Origin: a bacterium
GTDB taxonomy: Bacteria > Planctomycetota > Planctomycetia > Gemmatales > Gemmataceae
Assembly: GCA_017308215.1 (NCBI GenBank)
Contig: JAFKFQ010000270.1
Coordinates: 1-33,273 of the forward strand
Direction of reading: 5' to 3'
Length of the DNA stretch: 33,273 bases
Shown: positions 1 through 12,364 of the stretch, in pieces
How positions within the stretch are numbered: position 1 is the first letter of the stretch
Layout of the letters: each line of letters starts with the position of its first letter
Program-made: the position numbers and the translations under genes
The notes under the pieces: generated by a model
Told to the model about the DNA's origin: nothing
Databases searched by the model: none
Seen by the model: only the letters and a program-made list of their open reading frames with translations

Positions 1-1
1 C

Positions 2-3813
<3,812 letters not shown>

Positions 3814-3826
<13 letters not shown>

Positions 3827-4011
3827 TCGCCGCCGCCGACGTGGGCTCCTGGCTGGCCCCGGACGCCAGGCCGGCCCGGCGAGTCTCCAGGCGGGAGCGA
3901 ACGACTACGTCACCAAGCCGTTCCGAGGCCCGGGTCGGCCACGGCACTTGTCCGGCCTGCTGGGGAAGTTCGTGAAGCCGGTGTACCGGAAGCCGGGGCG
4001 CCCTGCGCCGG
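3814..4011 (+). pseudogene. Decayed, internally deleted copy of the neighbouring response regulator
   Basis: Three short segments in two frames match the intact regulator at 4087-4716 in the same order. Segment 1 (from about 3817) reads RILIAAADVGSWLAPDARPA against RILLADDDEVSRLALEAMLA. Segment 2 (3888-3923) reads QAGANDYVTKPF against RAGANDYVTKPF. Segment 3 (3925-4010) reads EARVGHGTCPACW, then after a frame change GKFVKPVYRKPGRPAP, against EARV...SHGVCPGCW and EKVVRPQFKELGIPAP. The DNA matches as well, for example ctggccccggacgcc against ctggccctggaggcc. The copy is about 200 bp against 630 bp. It lacks the phospho-acceptor region, the linker and the first CxxC, so it cannot be functional. 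Its first bases overlap the stop codon of the kinase. I infer an old tandem duplication followed by deletion. Confidence 0.8.
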
Positions 4012-4072
4012 GCGAATGTCCAAAGTGACCGACGGCCGATCGGGCGGGGCACGGAGTGACAGGGAAACGACC

Positions 4073-4078
4073 AAGGAG
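4073..4078 (+). promoter_or_regulatory. Ribosome binding site of the response regulator
   Basis: AAGGAG lies 8 bases before the ATG at 4087. It fixes the start of the intact regulator and separates it from the decayed copy upstream. Confidence 0.7.
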
Positions 4079-4086
4079 CAGAAGCC

Positions 4087-4716
4087 ATGCGAATCTTGCT
4101 GGCCGACGACGACGAGGTCTCTCGACTGGCCCTGGAGGCCATGCTGGCCAAGCGGGGGTACGAGGTCACGGCCGTGACGGACGGGGCGGAGGCATGGGCG
4201 GTCCTGGAAGGGGACGACCCGCCGCGGCTGGCCGTGCTGGACTGGATGATGCCCGGGCTGGACGGGGCGGAGGTCTGCCGCCGGGTGCGGGCGACCCCGC
4301 GGTTGGAGGGCACCTACCTGCTCCTGCTCACGTCCCGGGACGGTCAGGATCACATCGTCACGGGCCTGCGAGCCGGGGCCAACGACTACGTGACCAAGCC
4401 GTTCCACAACGACGAGCTGGAGGCCCGGGTCAACGTCGGGACCCAGGTCGTCCGCCTGCAGGCGGAGCTGTCCCGGCGGGTCAACGACTTGGAGGCCGCC
4501 CTCGCGCAGGTGAAACAGCTCCAGGGGCTGCTGCCGATGTGTTCGTACTGCAAGAAGGTCCGCGACGATGCGAACTACTGGCAGCAAGTCGAGGACTACA
4601 TCACCACCCACTCGGGTGCCCACTGCAGCCACGGCGTCTGCCCGGGGTGCTGGGAGAAGGTTGTCCGACCGCAGTTCAAAGAACTCGGCATCCCCGCACC
4701 GTCCTACCCGGGGTGA
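4087..4716 (+). CDS. Response regulator with C-terminal CxxC/HxxCxxC domain
   Basis: The protein has 209 residues. An N-terminal receiver (about 1-120) has the acidic cluster DDD at 7-9, phospho-acceptor D52 in VLDWMMPG and the conserved K104 in YVTKPF. A heptad-like linker (about 120-148) follows. The C-terminal domain begins LLPMCSYCKKVRDDANYWQQ, with C152 and C155 and later H182, C185 and C188 (SHGVCPGCW). Known: this short Cys-containing module is common at the ends of receiver and PAS proteins. Its function is not established and metal binding is my inference. There is no DNA-binding domain, so output may be protein-protein. It follows a hybrid kinase that ends in Hpt and lacks an output, and is the obvious candidate partner. 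A degraded copy of the same gene sits directly upstream. Confidence 0.9.
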   Translation: MRILLADDDEVSRLALEAMLAKRGYEVTAVTDGAEAWAVLEGDDPPRLAVLDWMMPGLDGAEVCRRVRATPRLEGTYLLLLTSRDGQDHIVTGLRAGANDYVTKPFHNDELEARVNVGTQVVRLQAELSRRVNDLEAALAQVKQLQGLLPMCSYCKKVRDDANYWQQVEDYITTHSGAHCSHGVCPGCWEKVVRPQFKELGIPAPSYPG

Positions 4717-5221
4717 GACCAGGCCGCCGGCCCCACGAGAAGTCGGGACTCACACTCTCCGTTCGACACCCGGTCAGCCCCCCGCGCCGAGTCAGACCGA
4801 GGCGGCAGTGCCGGGCAGCGGTACCGCCGCGATCGCGTAAAAGGCCCGCACCGGTTCCGGGTCGAGTCTCCCGTCGGCCGCGTCGTCCTGCAGGATGTCC
4901 AGGCACCGCTCGTGCGGGACGGCGGAGGCGGTCGTCGCCCTCGCCCGCGGGGTGTACGAGTCGCGCGACTTCGCCACGACACCGGTCCTCGCCGATGCCC
5001 TCGAGGACGCCGGGTGCGCTGCCCCCGACATCCTCGCCCACTACCGCGGTCCCGGCCCGCACGTCCGGTGGTGGTGGGTGGTGGACCTGGTGCTCGGGAA
5101 GGGGTAGGCTGTGCCGAACCCGTCACCGCGGCCGTCGGCCGCCGCGGTGGCGATTCGTCGGGGTATCGCCCACGGCGGCCCTACCGAGTTCGACGTTCGG
5201 CGGCGTCGGAGGGTTGCAGGG
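4717..5221. other. Mosaic intergenic stretch with degraded gene tails
   Basis: No intact gene lies here. Two readable tails abut near 4912. A plus-strand fragment is listed separately at 4915-5107. On the minus strand, 4914-4792 reads ERCLDILQDDAADGRLDPEP and further, which resembles the helical end of HD-GYP-type regulators. That second resemblance is weak, from memory of the family only. The opposite orientations meeting at one point suggest a recombination junction. Confidence 0.4.
4915..5107 (+). pseudogene. C-terminal fragment of a Gemmataceae paralogous family
   Basis: The frame ending at 5107 reads TAEAVVALARGVYESRDF, a leucine/alanine-rich middle PVLADALEDAGC, then GPGPHVRWWWVVDLVLGKG and a stop. 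From memory, endings of the type LADALEDAGC...LRGPGPHVRGCWVVDLLLGK close a large family of hypothetical proteins in Gemmata-like planctomycetes, normally after a long alanine-rich body of well over 100 residues. That body is missing here. The ATG at 4895 lies just before the family-like part, without a clear ribosome binding site. I read this as a truncated remnant rather than a 70-residue gene, although expression of the short frame cannot be excluded. The function of the parent family is unknown to me. Confidence 0.5.
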
Positions 5222-5724
5222 ATGGCGGGGGCGAACGGGAGCCGGTTGCTGTTGACCGGGATGTCCGGCGTGGGCAAGTCGAGTGTCGTCGGCGAGCTTC
5301 GGCGGCTGGGCTTCACGGCCATCGACATGGACGAGCCGGGATGGTCAGTATGGGACGCGGGTGGGAACCAACTGTGGGACGAAGGACGCCTTGAGGCCGC
5401 CCTGGAAAACGCCCCGGCGCCCCGGTCTTCGTGAGCGGGTGTGCCGAGAACCAGGTCAGATTCTATCCGCGATTCACCCACATCGTCCTGCTGAGCGCCC
5501 CGGCCGACGTGATCCGCGAGCGACTGGCCGGGCGTGCGAACAATCCCTACGGGAAGCGACCCGAGGAGTTGGTGGACGTCCTCCGCCACCTGGAATGGGT
5601 GGAGCCGCTCCTGCGGCAGGCCGCGACGCACGAGGTCCGGACCACGATGCCGCTCGACCAAGTCGTGCGGACACTTCTCGCTCTCGCCACGTTCGGTGAC
5701 GGAGGGCGACTGGATGGCCGATGA
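5222..5724 (+). pseudogene. P-loop (shikimate kinase-like) ATPase gene split by a frameshift
   Basis: The ATG at 5222 follows GGAGGG (5208-5213) by 8 bases, so the start is well supported. The first frame encodes SRLLLTGMSGVGKSSVVGEL, with a Walker A motif, and then AIDMDEPGW, and stops at 5434. The next frame continues without a gap in sense as VFVSGCAENQVRFYPRF, LLSAPADVIRERL, NPYGKRPEELVDVL and EVRTTMPLDQVV. Together these match a known family of about 170-residue bacterial AAA/shikimate-kinase-like proteins of unknown substrate. The shift lies near 5411-5418 in a gccccggc run. One extra C would restore E-N-A-P-G-A-P-V-F-V. Either the gene is recently dead or the sequence has lost a base there. 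The downstream half keeps its codon pattern, which suggests a recent event or an error. Confidence 0.75.
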
Positions 5725-6313
5725 CGAGACTGATCCGCCGCCGCTGGAGGACCCGTTCGCCGACTCCGACGAGTGGATCGCCGCCGAGGGGCGGCAGCTC
5801 TTCCGCGCCCTGGTCGGGTACGACCCGAAGGCGGTCGAGGTCGCCCTGTTCTACCTCACCGACTTCCTGGCGAAGACCCTCGGCCGGCACCTGCGGGCGG
5901 CCGGCCGGTGGGACATCCCGGGGCTCTGGTTCGACGGGCTCGACGCCCCCGACGTGGACGCCGACCCGCCCGCCCGGCTCCGCATCCGGGCGTGGCTCGT
6001 GTGCGTGGCCCGCGACAACCGGGACTGGTGGCGAGAGCCGTTCGAGTTCGACCTCCGGCTGTGCCCACGGACCGGGCAGTTCCGGGGGTATCGGTTCCGC
6101 GCCGGGGACCACCGCCCCCGGGCGGACAAGGAGTTGGTCGGGCTGGAGGTCGGGATGTCGAAGCGGATCGAGGCGGACCCGTTCCGGGTCGTGGAGTTGC
6201 AGCCGGTCGCCCCCGAGCCGGTCGGGGGCTGGCTGGAAGAGGTCGTCCGCGGGGAGTTCCCCTCCGGCGAGGCAGGGGCCGAACCCCGCGCGGCGCCGGA
6301 TGCCCGCCTCTGA
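5714..6313 (+). CDS. Hypothetical protein (199 residues)
   Basis: I do not recognise the family. The ATG at 5714 has GGAGGG at 5701-5706, 7 bases upstream, and overlaps the end of the P-loop gene by 11 bases, which suggests co-transcription and translational coupling. The protein is acidic at the start (MADDETDPPPLEDPFADSDE) and has no signal peptide or membrane segment. It is rich in W, F, D and R and has a central LWFDGLDAPDVDADPPARLR segment, then WLVCVARDNRDWWREPFEFDL and a C-terminal part with many prolines. It looks like a soluble cytoplasmic protein. The codon use matches the surrounding high-GC genes, so I take it as real. Confidence 0.6.
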   Translation: MADDETDPPPLEDPFADSDEWIAAEGRQLFRALVGYDPKAVEVALFYLTDFLAKTLGRHLRAAGRWDIPGLWFDGLDAPDVDADPPARLRIRAWLVCVARDNRDWWREPFEFDLRLCPRTGQFRGYRFRAGDHRPRADKELVGLEVGMSKRIEADPFRVVELQPVAPEPVGGWLEEVVRGEFPSGEAGAEPRAAPDARL

Positions 6314-6338
6314 TACGGTCCACGAGAGCCTCAGCCCG

Positions 6339-6355
6339 CCGCGCGGCCGGCGCGG
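6339..6355. other. Short GC-rich hairpin after the hypothetical gene
   Basis: ccgcgc and gcgcgg (6339-6344 and 6350-6355) pair around a 5-base loop, 25 bases after the stop at 6313. There is no T-run. It could slow transcription or translation. It sits immediately before a possible GTG start at 6356, which makes the ATG at 6395 the better start for the next gene. Confidence 0.3.
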
Positions 6356-6394
6356 GTGAGCATCACGTTCGGCACAGAAGAGGGTGTGAGTGGA

Positions 6395-7081
6395 ATGCGA
6401 CCTTTCCTCGACAACTTTCGGCCCGACCCGGAAATGCCCGACAGCCGGTGGGTTTGGCGAACGGCCAAGCCGCTGCTGCGAGACGCCGTGGTGACCTGCG
6501 CCCCATACTATCCCGAATACCCCAGGTTGAAGGTAGGCACATCCGGTGGCCCGTCCGATGACCCGAGTTGCCCATCGGCACGGGCCGTCGGCACCGACAT
6601 CGACGTGGTGATCTATTCCGACTCCGGGACTTCCGGCGGTCGGCAAGAGCGCGCCTGGGACTTCATCCTCGGTCATTACCAACTCGTCGAAGCCAGCCTG
6701 CGGCGCAAGCTGTTCGCAAGGCATTCGAAGTTCCTCAAGCAGTTCGTCGACGAGGACCTGCCCGAGGCCAAGCACCTCCAGACCTACTGGGATACGATCA
6801 AACACCGGGTGCGATGGGACGACCCGTCCGCCGTCAACCACCTGTTCAAGTTGGTGTCCGTCGGGCTGGCGGAGAGCGGTCTCGACGAGTGCGGGTTCAG
6901 TTCGTTCGAATTCCAGACGGGATGGGACCGCGATCACGGCCTGGGGGTTCTGATGCACAAGGATCGTGTCCTGGCGGCAGACGGCATGACCGAGCTCATC
7001 GTGGGGAATCCCGACAGCATCGCGGCCGGCGCCAAGCACGTCCAGGGGTATGACCTGGACGACGGCGACTATTTGCTGTGA
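6395..7081 (+). CDS. DUF6985-like hypothetical protein
   Basis: The protein has 228 residues from the ATG at 6395. A GTG at 6356 would add 13 residues but abuts a hairpin. AGAAGAGGG at about 6376-6384 favours the ATG, with a rather long spacing. The C-terminal half contains the pattern I associate with DUF6985-type proteins: TIKHRVRWDDPSAVNHLFKL, then a stretch with FEFQTGWDRDHGLGVLMHKD and a final segment on a turn (VLAADG). Function is unknown. Such proteins are often cytoplasmic and found as accessory genes. There is no signal peptide or membrane helix. It stands alone after the degraded accessory stretch. The family assignment is from memory and moderately sure. Confidence 0.6.
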   Translation: MRPFLDNFRPDPEMPDSRWVWRTAKPLLRDAVVTCAPYYPEYPRLKVGTSGGPSDDPSCPSARAVGTDIDVVIYSDSGTSGGRQERAWDFILGHYQLVEASLRRKLFARHSKFLKQFVDEDLPEAKHLQTYWDTIKHRVRWDDPSAVNHLFKLVSVGLAESGLDECGFSSFEFQTGWDRDHGLGVLMHKDRVLAADGMTELIVGNPDSIAAGAKHVQGYDLDDGDYLL

Positions 7082-7423
7082 GACTGTTCGAGAGTGGCAC
7101 AACAGGGCCGGGTTCCGTGGGCGTCGAGGGCCGAAACTTTATTCGGCTGCCGGAGTCACCGGGCCGAGCGCCGTCGGTGACCGGTCGCCTCCGAAGGTGA
7201 TCGGCGGCGCGTCCCGCGTTGCGTTGGCGGTTAGCCCCGCTGCGGTGCCCAACCAGTCGCCGCGGCGGGCCGCCGGGTCGGGATCTGCCACAGGCGGGTG
7301 ATGCCACGGCGCTTGAGAAACTCCCCGAGCCCATCTGCGAGTTGCTGCTCACCACGCTTGCACCGGCCGCGTAGGTGACAGAGAATCGGCATCAGCCGAT
7401 GCCTAGAAGTCGCGGAGTCCACG
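7082..7423. other. Intergenic stretch between convergent genes
   Basis: No gene is supported. A minus-strand frame (about 7231-7420) reads LRGRCKRGEQQLADGLGEFL and KRRGITRLWQIPT, which looks protein-like, but I cannot place it and it has no credible start. It may be a degraded tail. The only structured element is the hairpin at 7385-7403. Confidence 0.35.
7385..7403 (-). terminator. Possible terminator of the DUF11/FG-GAP gene
   Basis: On the minus strand, about 20 bases after the stop at 7424, GGCATC-ggct-GATGCC forms a 6-bp stem. An alternative stem ATCGGC/GCCGAT overlaps it. The following bases, GATTCTCTGT, are only mildly T-rich, so efficiency is uncertain. Confidence 0.4.
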
Positions 7424-10400
7424 TCAGCGGGTGCCGGCGACGAACAACCCGCCTTGGTAGTCGGCGTCGATAGCCAGAATGTCATCGATCGGGGCCAGCC
7501 CCCAGCCGTCGAGCCGCACCAACCGGGCGTCTTGGCCGGGACCGGCCCCGACGAGGATGTCCCCCGTCCCCGAGCCGGTCACGTCGGCGCCGGCCACCCG
7601 CGCCCCGCCCGCCTCGTTCAGACCGGTGACAAACACGCTGCCGAGTTCCGCCCCGGTGCGGCCGTCGAACCGCTTCACCACCGGCCCGCCACCGGTTCCC
7701 GGCGCCGTCACGATGTCGGCGAGGCCGCCCGTCGGTCCGGTCGCGCCGACGAACACGCCCCCGGTGAACGTCGGCTCGTAGGCGAAGAACGACAGCACCA
7801 CCGCCCCGGTGCGGCCGTTGAACGCGCGCACATTCGGCCCACCGCCCGGCCCGGCGCCGGTGACGATGTCCGGCACCTCGTCGCCGGTCACGTCGCCGGC
7901 GGCCACGTTCACTCCGCCGCGGAAACTCGGGTCGTAAGCGAAGAAGCTCGACACCTGCGCCCCGGTGGTGCCGTCGAACACGCGCACGTTCGGCCCGCCG
8001 CCGGCGCCCGACCCGGTGACGACGTCAGCCACCCCGTCGCCGGTCAGGTCGCCCGCCGCCACGTTCACCCCGCCGGTGAACGCCGGGTCGTAGGCGAAGA
8101 AGTTCAGCAGCGGCGTGCCGTCGCGGCCGCTGAACACCCTCACGTGCGGCCCGCCGCCGGGGCCGGCACCGACGATGACGTCGGGCACGCCGTCGCGGTT
8201 CACGTCGCCGACCGCCACCGACACGCCACCGGTGAACGCCGGGTCGAACGCGAAGAAGCGGAACCGCTCCGCCCCGGTCGCCTGGTCGAACACGCGGACC
8301 AGCGACCGGTCGCCCGCCCCCGCGCCCACCGCGATTCGACCGGGAACGCCGAACCCGGCGAGCGCCGGGTCTTCGAGCCGCGCCGGGGTGGACGCGAGCG
8401 GCACCGGCGCCGCCGAGCTCAACAGCCCGCGCTTCGACGGGTCCGGGGGCACCACCGTCACCGCCGCCGTCGGGCGGTTGTTGTTCAGGTCCGGGTCGAA
8501 CTCGTTGCCGCTGGCGACGGCCCGGTTGCCGACCGTGCCGACGGCGGTCACCCGCGCCGCGACGCGCAGCGTCACCGTCGTGCCGGCCGGTAGCGTGCCG
8601 ACGCGCCACAGCCCGGTCGGCGGGTCGTAGACGCCCTGGTCGATCGACACCACCGAGACGAAGCCCAGCCCGACCGGGAACGGGTCGCTCACCACCACGT
8701 CCGTCGCCGGGTCCGGGCCGCTGTTCCGCAGCACGAAGGTGAACGTCACCACCGCGTCGAGCTCGGCAACCGGCTGATCGGCCGTTTTCGTCAGATCGAT
8801 GTCCGCCGTGCCACCAGGGACCGCCGACACCGCCGGCGTCACGAACACGCTGGCGAGGTTATTGTTGAGGTCCGGGTCGAATTGGTCGGCGGTGACGGTG
8901 GCGAAGTTCGGCACCGCGCCCGGGACCAGGACGGTGACCGTGATCGTCAGCGTCGCGCCCGCGCCGGCGGCGAGGCCGCCGATAGTCCAGAGGCCGGTGC
9001 CGGGGTCGTACGCCCCCTGACTCGGCGCCGCCCCCGCGAACCCGAACCCGTCCGGTAGGAAATCCGTGACCGACACCGCGGTCGCCGGGCTCGGGCCGTT
9101 GTCCGTGACCGTGAGAGTGAACGTGATCGTGTCGCCGACCGTCGGCGTCGGGTTGCTGACCGTCTTCGTGACGGCGAGGTCGGTCTGCTGCGGGGTCACT
9201 GTCACCGTGGCAGTGTTGTCGGTCGGGTCGGTGTCGTACTCGTCGGAACTGGCGACGGCGGCGTTCACGGTGGCGAACGGGGCGTCGATGCGGGCGGTGA
9301 TGACGAGCACCACCTGGGCATTGAGGGCGAGCGGGCCGACCTCCCACAGTCCCGTCGTCGGGTCGTAGGCGCCCGGCCCCTGGGCCTCCAGGAACGTCAC
9401 CCCGGCCGGGAGCGGGTCGCTCACCTGTGCGCCGGTCGTGTCGCTCGGGCCTTCATTGCTCAGCGTGAGGGTGTAGGTGATGACCTCGCCCACGTTGGGC
9501 GTGGGGTTGTCCACCATCTTGACCAAGTTCAGATCGGCCGCGAGCGGCGCCACGACGGCGGTGGATGTGTTGTTGTCGAGGTTCGGGTCAAACTGGTCGA
9601 GGGCGCTGACCGCGGCGGTGTTGCTGATCTGGTTCGCGTCGTTGACCGTCACCGTGAGCGTCAGCGTGGCGGTGGTGCCGGTGTTCCCGGCGGTGTTGGG
9701 GTCGTCCGGGACGACGGTGCCGACGTTCCAAACGCCCGTGTTCGGGTCGTACACTCCCTGGCTCGGGACCGCGCCACCGGGAACCAGAGTCACACCGGCC
9801 GGGAGCAGGTCTGTCACGGCCACGTTCGTCGCCGTGTCCACGCCCAGGTTCGTGAGGGTGACGGTGAAGGTGACGGTGTCGCCGACGTCGGGCGTCTGGT
9901 CGTCCACCGCCTTGACGATCTGCAGGTCGGCCCGCTGCGGCGTCTCGACGACGGTGGCGCTGTTGTTCTCGGCGTTAGGGTCGTCCTGCGTGGCGCTGGC
10001 GACGGCCGAGTTGATGATCGGGATGGCGTCGTCCACCCGGGCGACGAGGGTCAGCGTGACGACCTGCCCGACCGCGAGGGTGCCGACGGTCCAGATGCCG
10101 GTCGTCGCGTTGTAGCTCCCCACGCCCGGCACCGCGCCCTGGAACGTCAGCCCCTGCGACAGCGGGTCGCTGACCTGCACGGCCGTCGCCGTGTTCGGCC
10201 CGAGGTTGGTCAGGGTGAGGGTGAAGGTGACACTCTGGCCTACGTTCGGGCTGGGGTTGTCGATGGTCTTGGTGATCGCCAGGTCGGCCCGCTGCGGGGT
10301 GACGACGGCGGTGGCGGTGTTGTTGTTCGGATTCGGGTCGGGCACGCTCGAGTTGGTAATCGTGGCAACGTTCGCGACGGGCGTCGTGCTGGTCTCGATC

Positions 10401-12208
10401 GCCTGGATGAAGAGCGTGGCTTTACCGCCCGCCCCGCTGTTGCCGCCCAGCGAGCCGATGTTCCAGAGGCCCGTCACCGCGTCGTAACTCCCCTGCGTCG
10501 CGGCGGCCCGCACGAACGTCAGGCTCGGCGGGAGCAGGTCCGTCACGACCACGTTGTTCGCCGTGTCCGGCCCGAGGTTCGACACGGTGACGAGGAAGGT
10601 GACCCTCTCGCCCACGCTGGGGTTGGCGGGGCTGACGAGCTTGACGATCGCCAGATCCGCCTGGGCCAGCACCGTGAAGTTCGCCACGTTACTGGTGGAC
10701 GTCAGGTTGAAGCCGGTGGTGGCGCCGGTGTACGACGCCGAGCCCTGGTTGTCGACGACGGTGAGGTTCGGGGCGGTCGGGTTGACCTGGACCCGGAAAC
10801 GGATCGTGGTGGTCCCCCCGACCGGGACCGCGCCGCCCGCCGCGGCGGTGGCGCCCGTCCCGAGGCGGAACACGACCCGGTCGCCGGCGAATTCGGCCTG
10901 GTCGTCACCGGGGGCGTCCGTCTTCGCGCCGGCGTTCGCGCCGCCGACGACCGCCAGCGACCCGGGCACGTAGGTCGTGTCGGCCGGGATGAGGTCGGAA
11001 AAGACAACGTTGTTCGCGGCGTCCTGGCCGGCGTTGTTGAACGTGACCGTGTACTCGATCACGTCGCCCGGCCCGATCCTGCCGCCGTTCAGGTCGGTGA
11101 ACGACTTCACCTCGCGCAGGTCCGGCGAGAACAGGTCGGTCTGGAAGGTGAGGGCGCCGGGGAAGTAGCCGTCGCCGCTGGTGCTCAGGGTGATGGTCGC
11201 GCTGGTGGCCCCGTTCGGGATCACGCCGGCGGGAACGGTCACGTTCTTGATGCCGAACCCGAGTTGGTTCCGGTAGTTCGGGTTCTTGTTCGTCTGGTAC
11301 TGGCCGTCGCTGGAGATGGTACTGTTGAAGAAGTTGTTGGACGCGTTCACGGAGTCGCTGAGACGGGTGCCGTTGATCGCCATGCTGTCGCCGGTGGTGC
11401 CGAGGTCGCCCTCGTAGACGATGATCCCGGCCCGGGAGTTCACCGGCCCGGTCGGCGGGGTGATGAACCCGCTGACGGGAACGTTCAGCGGCGGGTCCGA
11501 AGCCGCCTGGACCGCGAAGCCGTTCAGCACGGTCAGGTTCCGCGCCGACGCGCCGGGGGTGCGGGCGACCACCACCAGCGCCCAGCCGCCGTAGGACGCC
11601 TGCTGGAGCGTGCCCTGGACGTTCGCAATGCCGTAGGTGCCGTTGCCGGCGGCCTGCACCAGCGCGGTCACGTCGGCGAACCCTTCGTAGATGTTGCCGG
11701 TCGGCTGGGGACTGAAGTTGGTGGACCCGACGAGGCTCCCGGTGACGGTCGTGTAGCCGCCAGAGGTCGGGGTACGGAACAGCACCTGCGTCCGCGCCGC
11801 CGCCTGCTGCGCCGTCGTCGTGACCGACCCCCAGTACAGGCCGGCGAACAGGACCGTAGATCCCGCGGGCAGCGCCAACCCCGCGGTGCTCGAGTTGAAC
11901 GTCCCCCCGACGTTATCAACATCCACCCAGCCCATGTCCCAGTCGTTGTTGTTGACAAACCCGACCTGGTTCTGGGCGTTGATGACGTCCGGTTGGCCTC
12001 GACCCGGGTTACCGGCCGTCGTGGCGGTTTGGAGCGTATTGCCGATGATCGTGATGGCGCCGGTGTCGTTGGCCGAGAAGACGGGGGTGAACGGGGTGAT
12101 GACCGCCGGCACCACGCGGTCTTCCAACTCCTCCACCCGTGGCGCGAACCGGGGTTGTCGGGTGGCGGCGAGAGCGGCACCACGACAGGGGGTAGGCCGA
12201 TTGCCCAT
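7424..12208 (-). CDS. Giant surface protein: DUF11 repeats plus FG-GAP/VCBS tail
   Basis: The protein has 1594 residues. Residues 20-35 carry RFAPRVEELEDRVVPA, the N-terminal motif that marks many very large exported planctomycete proteins. A beta-rich region follows (about 36-365). Next come one divergent and six canonical DUF11 repeats of about 115-130 residues (about 370-1256), each opening like ADLAITKTIDNPSPNVGQSV and closing near DPNxxNNTA. The tail (about 1285-1594) has FG-GAP-like repeats of about 65 residues (FFAYDPAFTGGVNVAAGD, DxTGDGVxDVVTG), probably a calcium-binding beta-propeller. Known: such modules build extracellular stalks and adhesins. Secretion and surface display are inferred. 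The BBP7 barrel gene lies upstream on the same strand. Confidence 0.9.
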   Translation of the reverse strand: MGNRPTPCRGAALAATRQPRFAPRVEELEDRVVPAVITPFTPVFSANDTGAITIIGNTLQTATTAGNPGRGQPDVINAQNQVGFVNNNDWDMGWVDVDNVGGTFNSSTAGLALPAGSTVLFAGLYWGSVTTTAQQAAARTQVLFRTPTSGGYTTVTGSLVGSTNFSPQPTGNIYEGFADVTALVQAAGNGTYGIANVQGTLQQASYGGWALVVVARTPGASARNLTVLNGFAVQAASDPPLNVPVSGFITPPTGPVNSRAGIIVYEGDLGTTGDSMAINGTRLSDSVNASNNFFNSTISSDGQYQTNKNPNYRNQLGFGIKNVTVPAGVIPNGATSATITLSTSGDGYFPGALTFQTDLFSPDLREVKSFTDLNGGRIGPGDVIEYTVTFNNAGQDAANNVVFSDLIPADTTYVPGSLAVVGGANAGAKTDAPGDDQAEFAGDRVVFRLGTGATAAAGGAVPVGGTTTIRFRVQVNPTAPNLTVVDNQGSASYTGATTGFNLTSTSNVANFTVLAQADLAIVKLVSPANPSVGERVTFLVTVSNLGPDTANNVVVTDLLPPSLTFVRAAATQGSYDAVTGLWNIGSLGGNSGAGGKATLFIQAIETSTTPVANVATITNSSVPDPNPNNNTATAVVTPQRADLAITKTIDNPSPNVGQSVTFTLTLTNLGPNTATAVQVSDPLSQGLTFQGAVPGVGSYNATTGIWTVGTLAVGQVVTLTLVARVDDAIPIINSAVASATQDDPNAENNSATVVETPQRADLQIVKAVDDQTPDVGDTVTFTVTLTNLGVDTATNVAVTDLLPAGVTLVPGGAVPSQGVYDPNTGVWNVGTVVPDDPNTAGNTGTTATLTLTVTVNDANQISNTAAVSALDQFDPNLDNNTSTAVVAPLAADLNLVKMVDNPTPNVGEVITYTLTLSNEGPSDTTGAQVSDPLPAGVTFLEAQGPGAYDPTTGLWEVGPLALNAQVVLVITARIDAPFATVNAAVASSDEYDTDPTDNTATVTVTPQQTDLAVTKTVSNPTPTVGDTITFTLTVTDNGPSPATAVSVTDFLPDGFGFAGAAPSQGAYDPGTGLWTIGGLAAGAGATLTITVTVLVPGAVPNFATVTADQFDPDLNNNLASVFVTPAVSAVPGGTADIDLTKTADQPVAELDAVVTFTFVLRNSGPDPATDVVVSDPFPVGLGFVSVVSIDQGVYDPPTGLWRVGTLPAGTTVTLRVAARVTAVGTVGNRAVASGNEFDPDLNNNRPTAAVTVVPPDPSKRGLLSSAAPVPLASTPARLEDPALAGFGVPGRIAVGAGAGDRSLVRVFDQATGAERFRFFAFDPAFTGGVSVAVGDVNRDGVPDVIVGAGPGGGPHVRVFSGRDGTPLLNFFAYDPAFTGGVNVAAGDLTGDGVADVVTGSGAGGGPNVRVFDGTTGAQVSSFFAYDPSFRGGVNVAAGDVTGDEVPDIVTGAGPGGGPNVRAFNGRTGAVVLSFFAYEPTFTGGVFVGATGPTGGLADIVTAPGTGGGPVVKRFDGRTGAELGSVFVTGLNEAGGARVAGADVTGSGTGDILVGAGPGQDARLVRLDGWGLAPIDDILAIDADYQGGLFVAGTR

Positions 12209-12299
12209 GTCTCACCGCGGTGTCATCGGGGAGGATCGGTCAGGTTACCGCTCGGGTGGTCGTGTGGACGGAATGGCGAAGTGGGCGATCGGAACGGCT

Positions 12300-12327
12300 C
12301 GGCGGGAGTGGCCCCGGTGTCCCGCCG
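12300..12327 (-). other. Hairpin between the BBP7 gene and the DUF11 gene
   Basis: cggcggga (12300-12307) and tcccgccg (12320-12327) form an 8-bp stem around a 12-base loop. There is no T-tract on either side. It lies in the 156-bp gap between two same-strand genes and could be a weak terminator or a transcript-end stabiliser. Confidence 0.3.
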
Positions 12328-12364
12328 GTAGCGTACACCCCCGGCGCGGGGCCGCACACCCCCG

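Noticed and set aside
5474..7102. Minus-strand frame of 542 residues
   Set aside because: It covers three plus-strand genes with good starts and has no domain.
7454..12331. DNA tandem repeats in the DUF11 gene
   Set aside because: The repetition is at the protein level. The units differ too much in DNA to be recent tandem copies.
12338..12352. Short ccccg/cgggg hairpin after the BBP7 gene
   Set aside because: A 5-bp stem in GC-rich DNA without a T-run is not more than chance.
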